NCBI GenBank assembly: GCA_008297865.1
Contig: VBQI01000008.1
Span: 1-33,321, forward strand
Reading direction: 5' to 3'
DNA: 33,321 nucleotides
Origin: Thermoplasmata archaeon
GTDB lineage: Archaea; Thermoplasmatota; E2; UBA202; JdFR-43
The notes below the pieces were generated by a model. It was not told the DNA's origin. It made no database searches and saw nothing but the letters and a program-made list of their open reading frames with translations. This document shows, one piece after another, positions 27,186 through 33,321 of the stretch (its first letter is position 1; each line of letters begins with the position of its first letter). Made by a program: the position numbers and the translations under genes.

Positions 27186-28288
27186 AGAATTACATATGCT
27201 ACAATCACTCCTCCATTTAAATATGGCAACCCTGGCTGTGGGCCTTTCGAAATAAGCGTCATGAGGAGAATATAGCCAATTAATGCTCCTAGTAATGTTA
27301 AAATAAAGCCCGTCAGTCCATATTCAAGATAGGATGCAGTAATCAGAATCCCTGGAATTACAACGTCTCCGAGCCCCATATAAACTGCATCCCTCTCATC
27401 TCGCCATTTATCCCTTAAATATGAATAAGAAGCTTTTTTTGGGAAAATCATGAGCAATGGAAGATGAGACGATACCGCTGTTTCTGCAAGTTTTACCATA
27501 TGTTTTGTTTTGTAAACAGAAACCGCATCATAAATTGCTAAAGCAATGAGAAATAGTAGTATTAGCTCAATTGAAAGTGATATGGCAAAAATGGCAGATA
27601 TACCTCCAGCAAGAAAAATTCCGAAAGTGTCAATAACATACCACTCTGGATATTTTACTAAAAGAAACAACATTACCACTGATATTATAAAAGCAGACAA
27701 AATGGCAAAAGTAGATTCATATGCAAATGAAACATCAGTTTCTATTGGCGGAACATTATTTCCTTTTCTCTCTCCCTTGATATAAATGACTTTACTTTCT
27801 CCCCCTCTAATTTCAGTAAGTGTCCATCTATTGTTGAATCCGGTATCATTTGCGGGCTGGGAAGAAATGAAAGTAAAATTTTCATGGTAAAGCGTAGATA
27901 CAACAACATTTTTTACAGGTTTATTTCCTGTATTGTTCACCCATATGGTATATATTAATTTGCCTCCTTGAAAATCCACTTTCTCCTCGATAGTTAAAGA
28001 AGGACTATCTACGGAATAGAAGAAAGCCTGAAAAATGGTGAATGCTGTAAGAAAGAAAAATAACAATATTATATATTTCACCAAATTTTTTCTATACTTT
28101 GCTATAAGCAAAATAATCAGGGTAAAAATGAGGATAATAAAAAAGATGTAAACAATGTTAAGTGGATCATTAGGATTTTCAAATGTTTCAAATCCCGCTT
28201 CTTTAAAAGATGGAGCAACAAAAATTGCTATAAGCTGGCTCACAACAAAAAGCACTGCCATGCCAGCAGGTGCACCAAATTTTTTCAT
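27173..28288 (-). CDS. Presenilin/SPP-like (PSH) GxGD intramembrane aspartyl protease with inserted extracytoplasmic domain
   Basis: 'LAIYDAVSVY' (YD), 'YMGLGDVVIPG' (GxGD), 'QPGLPYLNGG' (PAL-like); nine apparent TM segments; ~85 aa soluble insert 'SLTIEEKVDFQGGKLIYTIWVNNTGNKPVKNVVVSTLYHENFTF...' between TM3 and TM4. Confidence 0.85.
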   Translation of the reverse strand: MKKFGAPAGMAVLFVVSQLIAIFVAPSFKEAGFETFENPNDPLNIVYIFFIILIFTLIILLIAKYRKNLVKYIILLFFFLTAFTIFQAFFYSVDSPSLTIEEKVDFQGGKLIYTIWVNNTGNKPVKNVVVSTLYHENFTFISSQPANDTGFNNRWTLTEIRGGESKVIYIKGERKGNNVPPIETDVSFAYESTFAILSAFIISVVMLFLLVKYPEWYVIDTFGIFLAGGISAIFAISLSIELILLFLIALAIYDAVSVYKTKHMVKLAETAVSSHLPLLMIFPKKASYSYLRDKWRDERDAVYMGLGDVVIPGILITASYLEYGLTGFILTLLGALIGYILLMTLISKGPQPGLPYLNGGVIVAYVILHFL

Positions 28289-28320
28289 ACAAGTAAAAGA
28301 TTTAGGATAAATTAATTTTG

Positions 28321-28411
28321 GTTCATATCAATGTTTTTATCAGATGGACTATAAATGCTTCGTGAAAGTAAAAATATTCCTGCCTGAGTTCATATCAATG
28401 TTTTTATCAGA
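28321..28411. repeat. 24-bp exact direct repeat, period 67 bp
   Basis: GTTCATATCAATGTTTTTATCAGA at 28321-28344 and 28388-28411; the second copy encodes the C-terminal end of the 28390-28671 ORF. Confidence 0.9.
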
Positions 28412-28671
28412 CGTGCTACTGCCTCTGCTTCTTTCACAAAGAAAATGTATTCTTTTTCCGAAATAATTTTGATTTTTTTGGTTAGCCCTTTCATTACCTC
28501 GCTTTTTCTTATTTCTTTGAACCTTATAATGATTTCATTTTTTGTGAGCATAGGTTTAAAAACTATTTTTTTGTTAGTGACAAAAAGAGTGCCAGGTATT
28601 TTCACACTCTTTACTTTCATATTCGCTTTCTTTTTCCACAAAATTAGCTCATTTTTCTCTAAATTAATCAC
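28390..28671 (-). CDS. Small PH/GRAM-like domain protein (tentative)
   Basis: 93 aa 'ELILWKKKANMKVKSVKIPGTLFVTNKKIVFKPMLTKNEIIIRFKEIRKSEVMKGLTKKIKIISEKEYIFFVKEAEAVARLIKTLI'; 'GTLFVTNKKIVF' resembles GRAM/bPH strands. Confidence 0.6.
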   Translation of the reverse strand: MINLEKNELILWKKKANMKVKSVKIPGTLFVTNKKIVFKPMLTKNEIIIRFKEIRKSEVMKGLTKKIKIISEKEYIFFVKEAEAVARLIKTLI

Positions 28672-28703
28672 AGTAAAAAAGGCGGATGAAAATAAAAGTT
28701 TTG

Positions 28704-29150
28704 TTAATCAAAAACGATTCCTATTACAACGCCAGAAAATCCGGCAATAGCAAAAATTGCCGGAAGCATTACGTACATAGAGAAACCTACAAAAGGGATA
28801 AATATTGCTACATGAACAGCATGTGCCCAATGCCCCTGCAAACCTTGAGTATCGAGAAAGGTAATAGGAAAGGCAATAAGTGCTGGAGTCAATGGAATGA
28901 ATGGAGGAAATATTATTCCACCTCCTATTCCAACTACTTTGCACATAGTATTAACATATATGCTATCCTCTCCGAATTTTTCCTGCAAAATTTCAATAAA
29001 AACTTCTATTTCTTCTTCAGTAAATCCTCCTTCCCGTATGCTTTTAAGTTCATCTATCACAAAATCAATTTCGTTTTTTTCTTTTTTATTCGGGCTTACA
29101 CACGGTAAGCAAATTGAGAAAATTATAAGGAAAGCAATAAATTTTCTCAT
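28704..29150 (-). CDS. Hypothetical exported/membrane protein
   Basis: 148 aa with signal peptide-like N-terminus (MRKFIAFLIIFSICLPCVSP) and hydrophobic C-terminal half. Confidence 0.6.
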   Translation of the reverse strand: MRKFIAFLIIFSICLPCVSPNKKEKNEIDFVIDELKSIREGGFTEEEIEVFIEILQEKFGEDSIYVNTMCKVVGIGGGIIFPPFIPLTPALIAFPITFLDTQGLQGHWAHAVHVAIFIPFVGFSMYVMLPAIFAIAGFSGVVIGIVFD

Positions 29151-29229
29151 TGTAATAATTTCTCTACCCCTATATATAGTTCACCTTTTGATTAACAATT
29201 TCGCAAGCATCTTATTTACTTTCTGTTTT

Positions 29230-29670
29230 ATGAATATGAAAGGTATACTACTTGGGATAGTGATAATCGGAATAATTGCATCTGCATATTTTATGATGGC
29301 AAATGGAGATTATGCCATTGTGGTGAAAACAGATAAGCATACCTATTCTCTAAATGAAGAAATACATATCTGGATCGAAATTAAAGATTATGACAGTAAG
29401 AATATAAAATTTCCTTCATCAAAAATTGCTGACTTCTGCATTTATAAAGGAGAAGAAAAATTGTATCAGTGGTCGGAAAATAGAAGTTTTTTACAGGTTA
29501 TTACCTCGATAAATCTCTCGAAAGGAATGATATTATTAGAAACAACTATTCCTGCAAATATGTTGGGCATCGGAACTTTTGAAATAAGAGCGTGGATGGA
29601 AAAATTTTATGAAAATGGAGAAATCCATCCTGAAGTATATGCAAAGTCAATTAGCTTTTCTATATCATGA
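29230..29670 (+). CDS. Membrane-anchored BsuPI-like (intracellular proteinase inhibitor-type) domain protein
   Basis: Start set at Met 29230 (MNMKGILLGIVIIGIIASAYFMM, TM). 'DKHTYSLNEEIHIWIEIKDYDSKNIKFPSSKIADFCIYKGEEKLYQWSENRSFLQVITSINLSKGMILLETTIP' fits the BsuPI pattern (yrWS...F.q.l..i.L..G). Confidence 0.55.
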   Translation: MNMKGILLGIVIIGIIASAYFMMANGDYAIVVKTDKHTYSLNEEIHIWIEIKDYDSKNIKFPSSKIADFCIYKGEEKLYQWSENRSFLQVITSINLSKGMILLETTIPANMLGIGTFEIRAWMEKFYENGEIHPEVYAKSISFSIS

Positions 29671-29818
29671 ACATTGCGTCTATTCAAATACTTTTCTGAG
29701 ATTCTTATATTCTTTGGGAGCATTCAAGACTGCATTCATGCAATTGATGCGGGCGTTAATATATTAGCAGAAGTCCACAGAAACAAAAATTTTAATAATA
29801 GCTCTCCATACAATACCA

Positions 29819-30037
29819 ATGAAACCCCTGGAAGTGATTCATGCAAGCTTAGAAAAGCGCATACTTGTTGAATTGAAAGGGGGAAGAGAATATCGTGGCA
29901 TATTAGAAGGATATGATCATCCTCATCTCAATCTCATATTAAGGAATGCGGAAGAGATTATAGAAGGAGAAAAGAAACGGGAATTAGAAAAAGTTATTGT
30001 AAGGGGAGACAATATAGTATATATATTACCGCCGTGA
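29819..30037 (+). CDS. LSm/Sm-like archaeal protein
   Basis: '[45 protein letters not shown]...[16 protein letters not shown]', Sm1/Sm2 motifs. Confidence 0.95.
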   Translation: MKPLEVIHASLEKRILVELKGGREYRGILEGYDHPHLNLILRNAEEIIEGEKKRELEKVIVRGDNIVYILPP

Positions 30038-30041
30038 TAAA

Positions 30042-30197
30042 ATGAGTAAAGGTACGCCATCAAAAGAAGGAGGAGGAAAAACCCACATTGTTTGCAGAAG
30101 ATGCGGGAAGCATGCATATAATGCGAGAAAGAAATATTGTGCCTCCTGCGGCTTTGGAAGGTCCAGGAGGAGAAGAAAATTCAGCTGGAAAAAATGA
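30042..30197 (+). CDS. rpl37e: 50S ribosomal protein L37e
   Basis: Translation: [51 protein letters not shown]. Below the ORF track length cutoff; zinc-finger CxxC/CxxC. Confidence 0.96.
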   Translation: MSKGTPSKEGGGKTHIVCRRCGKHAYNARKKYCASCGFGRSRRRRKFSWKK

Positions 30198-31582
30198 AAG
30201 AAAGTTGTGGAGTAGTTGCCATTGCTTCTCGCAATAATGTAGCAGAAAGCCTATACATTTCTCTAATGGCGTTGCAACATCGTGGGCAGGAGGCGGCGGG
30301 CATAGCCTTGTATAATGGAAAAATAGAGACATATAAGGGACTTGGGCTTGTGGAAGAGGCATTTCGCAAATTTGATTTGAAAGAACTTAAAGGTAATGTT
30401 GGCATTGGTCATACTTATTATTCAGTAAAAATTTCTTCTCCTGAAAATGCTCAGCCTACTTTACTTCACACATCTGCAGGAGATATTGCAATTGCCCATA
30501 ATGGTATAATAGTAAATTCTTCAGAGCTTAAAGAAGAGCTTATGAAAAGCGGACATAGTTTCATGTACGGAAGTGAGGAAGAGGCAATTGTCTATCTTCT
30601 TGCAGACTATTTGAAAGAGAAAAGCATACAAAAGGCAACAAAACTGCTTATGAAGAAAATAAATGGCTCATATTCATTTACATTTATGCTAAATGAAAGA
30701 ACATTTGGACTCAGAGATGCGCATGGAATAAAGCCTTTATGTATTGGAAAAATAGATAATGGCTACATTATCACCTCTGAATCCGTAGCAATAGATGCGC
30801 TTGGAGGGGAATTTATAAGAGATGTTGAGCCTGGCGAGCTTATTGAAATTACAGCAGATGGCTATAAATCATATAAGCTTATAAATGAGAGATATAAGGC
30901 GCATTGCTTCTTTGAATATGTATACTTTGCAAGAGCAGATTCATTTATAGATGGAATAGAAGTGTACAAAGTTAGGGAGAAGCTTGGAGAAATTCTTGCA
31001 AGAGAACATCCTGTAGATGCAGATTATGTTATTCCCATTCCCGATTCAGGAAGAGCTCATGCTTATGGCTATTCAAAAGCATCTGGAATCCCTCTGGCAG
31101 AGGGATTAATGAAAAATCGCTATATTGCAAGAACCTTTATTCTACCAACTCAAAAAATAAGAGAGAAACTCGTACAATTAAAGCTTAATCCGGTTAAAAG
31201 CATTGTAAATGGGAAGAGGATAGTTATTGTAGATGATTCCATAGTAAGAGGGACAACAATGAGGAAAATAGTTAGCTTACTCCGCCGTTATGGGGCGAAG
31301 CAAGTGCATGTTCGTATTGCCTCACCGCCAATTATAGCTCCATGCTATTTTGGAATTGATATGACAACGAGGGAGCAACTTATTGCTTCGGGGAGAAGTA
31401 TAGAAGAAATAAGGGAAGAAATTGGAGCAGATTCCCTCGGATACATTTCTATAGATGGGCTTGTGGAAGCAATGGGGATTGAAAAAGATAATCTCTGTCT
31501 TGGATGCGTAACAGCAGAATATCCTGTTCCCGTAAAAGGAGAGAAGCTTCGATTCCAAAAAGAGTTGGAAAAATGGGAATGA
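30194..31582 (+). CDS. purF: Amidophosphoribosyltransferase
   Basis: '[42 protein letters not shown]', '[20 protein letters not shown]', '[22 protein letters not shown]', '[38 protein letters not shown]'. Start at ATGA overlap with L37e. Confidence 0.95.
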   Translation: MKESCGVVAIASRNNVAESLYISLMALQHRGQEAAGIALYNGKIETYKGLGLVEEAFRKFDLKELKGNVGIGHTYYSVKISSPENAQPTLLHTSAGDIAIAHNGIIVNSSELKEELMKSGHSFMYGSEEEAIVYLLADYLKEKSIQKATKLLMKKINGSYSFTFMLNERTFGLRDAHGIKPLCIGKIDNGYIITSESVAIDALGGEFIRDVEPGELIEITADGYKSYKLINERYKAHCFFEYVYFARADSFIDGIEVYKVREKLGEILAREHPVDADYVIPIPDSGRAHAYGYSKASGIPLAEGLMKNRYIARTFILPTQKIREKLVQLKLNPVKSIVNGKRIVIVDDSIVRGTTMRKIVSLLRRYGAKQVHVRIASPPIIAPCYFGIDMTTREQLIASGRSIEEIREEIGADSLGYISIDGLVEAMGIEKDNLCLGCVTAEYPVPVKGEKLRFQKELEKWE

Positions 31583-33153
31583 AATACTATGCAATAATAA
31601 TTGCTACTATAGCAATCCTTTCCTTTATATTTGTATACAGTTTTAAGAAGGAAAACGAGCAGGAGACAATAATCATTTCAATCTATCCAGAAAATTTTTC
31701 CATTGAAGAAGGAAAAAGCATGGAAATCATTCTCTCTGTAAGTAAAAATGGAGAGCCATATGAAACAAATGTAAGCTGGAGTGTTAAGGCAAGTGGAGAT
31801 ACGGGAAGGGTGGAAAATGGCTCATTTACTGATATATATGGAAAGGCAAAAGCAAGATATGTTGCGCCAAAAGATGTGGATGAAATGGAGCATGGGGTAG
31901 AGATAATTGCTTCTGTAAAAATTGATGGAAAGGAGTGGAAGGCTTATGCAAATGCAACAGTTTATCCAAGGTTATATGAAACAGAATTATATTTAGAAAG
32001 CAATAGAAGAGAAATGATTGCGGGAGAAACCTGCATTTTTAAAGCTTATTTAGTTGCAAAAGAACAACAATGGCATCCATTAGAAAATGCAACAATAATA
32101 TGGAAATTTTATGCAAATGGAATATTGTTCATGGAGAAAAAGAGCGAAACAGATGAAAATGGAATCACAGAGATGCCTTTATTCTATTCTAATGCAATAG
32201 AAAATACGAGCATAGTGGCGATGGCGAAATTTGAGAGAAATTTATCAGGAGAAAAAGATTATGAGGGAAGTGCTGCAGATAAAAGCATTTCCGTTATTCC
32301 AGAGAGGCCCGGCGACTTTCCTATTGTTTTGATTCATGGATGGTCTGGAAGTATATCTAATGCATTAATAAACTATACATGGTGGAATTTAACAAAGAAG
32401 CTGGAGGCAAGAGGTTTTAAAGTTCTTGATTTTGATGTTACCAAACCCGGCATACAATGGCTAACTTATGAGCCAGACTGGTTTGAAGAACATCATATTC
32501 CATGGGTTGCAGCAAGAGTATGTGAAAAAATAAGAGATGCACTGGTATTAAATGGCTATTCTCCAAATCAGACGATAGATATTGTTACTCATAGTATGGG
32601 TGGACTTGTAGCCCGATTCATGGCTGAGCATTATATGGCAGATGTTGACTACTGGAATAAAAGCTGGAATGGCAAAGGATATCCTTGGTATGGTGATGGG
32701 TATCCAGATATAACTATTGGACCATTCCAAATTGATGATTTAATAGTTGTTGGCACCCCCTGCCATGGTGTGCCTCCTAACATAAATGTAAGTTTGCTTA
32801 GAGAAATAATAAAACGTGCATATCTTCCATGGTGGATGGGGCCTGTGCCAGATATGATTTACAACTCACCTTTTTTACAGGCTATGGGGTATGAAGGAAC
32901 TGATTTAGTTGACTATTATGCTGTGGGAGGAGATATTGGATTTATTATTGGTGATTATCCGAGAGATTTTGATGGAGATGGCATACCACATACTTCAGAT
33001 GGTCTCTGTCCAACAGAAAGTCCTTACTTAGAGGGTAAACCACTTTACATTTTAGAAGGCTCAGCTTGGCCTCTTGGAAAAGAAGACCATATTTCTTTGA
33101 TTGCCATTAACGAGAAAGTGCATGAATATATTATACAGCATTTAATTAATTAA
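31579..33153 (+). CDS. Exported alpha/beta hydrolase (lipase/PGAP1-like) with N-terminal Ig-like beta domains
   Basis: N-terminal TM ([22 protein letters not shown]); 'IYPENFSIEEGKSMEIILSVSKNGEPYETNVSWSV' Ig-like; 'FPIVLIHGWSGS', 'IDIVTHSMGGLVARFMAEHY', terminal 'EDHISLIAINEKVHEYI'. Start overlaps purF stop (ATGA). Confidence 0.82.
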   Translation: MKYYAIIIATIAILSFIFVYSFKKENEQETIIISIYPENFSIEEGKSMEIILSVSKNGEPYETNVSWSVKASGDTGRVENGSFTDIYGKAKARYVAPKDVDEMEHGVEIIASVKIDGKEWKAYANATVYPRLYETELYLESNRREMIAGETCIFKAYLVAKEQQWHPLENATIIWKFYANGILFMEKKSETDENGITEMPLFYSNAIENTSIVAMAKFERNLSGEKDYEGSAADKSISVIPERPGDFPIVLIHGWSGSISNALINYTWWNLTKKLEARGFKVLDFDVTKPGIQWLTYEPDWFEEHHIPWVAARVCEKIRDALVLNGYSPNQTIDIVTHSMGGLVARFMAEHYMADVDYWNKSWNGKGYPWYGDGYPDITIGPFQIDDLIVVGTPCHGVPPNINVSLLREIIKRAYLPWWMGPVPDMIYNSPFLQAMGYEGTDLVDYYAVGGDIGFIIGDYPRDFDGDGIPHTSDGLCPTESPYLEGKPLYILEGSAWPLGKEDHISLIAINEKVHEYIIQHLIN

Positions 33154-33273
33154 CATATAGCATTAAATTTGATCGTTTAACTTATTTGTAAAAGACTTCC
33201 TTCATGGTTTACAACTATTTCCGCTATGAGCTGCTGTGTTGCATAACTGGTTCTCTTTCCCTTTATAATTCAC

Positions 33274-33302
33274 GAATTCCTATTTCTTCCAAATAGGAAT
33301 TC
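33274..33302. repeat. Perfect inverted repeat (12 bp arms, 5 nt loop)
   Basis: GAATTCCTATTT-CTTCC-AAATAGGAATTC. Confidence 0.9.
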
Positions 33303-33321
33303 CTGTTTCGTCATAAAATAT

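Noticed and set aside
22534-28288. Interpretation as an anti-phage caspase defence system
   Set aside because: The metacaspase-like and PLD proteins carry export signals and adhesion-type domains (PKD, CARDB, LTD); no sensor, gasdermin or nucleotide-signalling gene is present.
28686-29108. Plus-strand 140-aa ORF and the 28897 extension
   Set aside because: Antisense to the better-supported exported protein 28704-29150; the real plus-strand gene starts at 29230.
30060-30405. Minus-strand ORFs over L37e/purF
   Set aside because: Antisense to highly conserved L37e and PurF.
1-33321. CRISPR arrays, tRNA/rRNA genes, transposases or integrases
   Set aside because: No regularly spaced repeats, no T-loop GGTTCRAATCC-type sequences and no recognisable recombinase motifs were found by eye; a tRNAscan/Infernal/CRISPR search would be needed to be certain.

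Overview
The window is a gene-dense, AT-rich archaeal chromosome segment. Gene content suggests a Thermoplasmatota-like euryarchaeon: archaeal SepF, aMBF1, RFC small subunit, Orc1/Cdc6, L37e, LSm, a bipartite LplA/LplB lipoate ligase and the phosphomevalonate dehydratase branch of the mevalonate pathway. This lineage call is inference. Housekeeping content: aMBF1 (truncated), SepF, archaeosine radical SAM enzyme, PhoU-like/Pit phosphate transport, an MTA/MTI phosphorylase-like enzyme, RFC small subunit, Orc1/Cdc6, a K+-dependent-type membrane pyrophosphatase, aconitase-X large and small subunits with isopentenyl phosphate kinase, lipoate ligase, and LSm-L37e-PurF. The most interesting accessory area is 22.5-29.7 kb. 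It is a cluster of exported or membrane-embedded hydrolases: a metacaspase-like protease with an EF-hand-like loop and a PKD domain, a membrane-anchored double phospholipase D protein, a rhomboid with a C-terminal zinc ribbon, a presenilin/SPP-like GxGD protease with an inserted extracytoplasmic domain, and an exported BsuPI-like putative proteinase inhibitor. Other points of note: a drug/metabolite transporter-like protein fused to an Lrp/AsnC-type RAM ligand-binding domain, a coupled LuxE-like plus transglutaminase-like gene pair, five single-base frameshifts confined to 7.8-12.5 kb, a tandem repeat upstream of orc1, a decayed tandem copy of a gene 3' end at 28.3-28.45 kb, and several inverted repeats. 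No tRNA, rRNA, CRISPR array or transposase was recognised.
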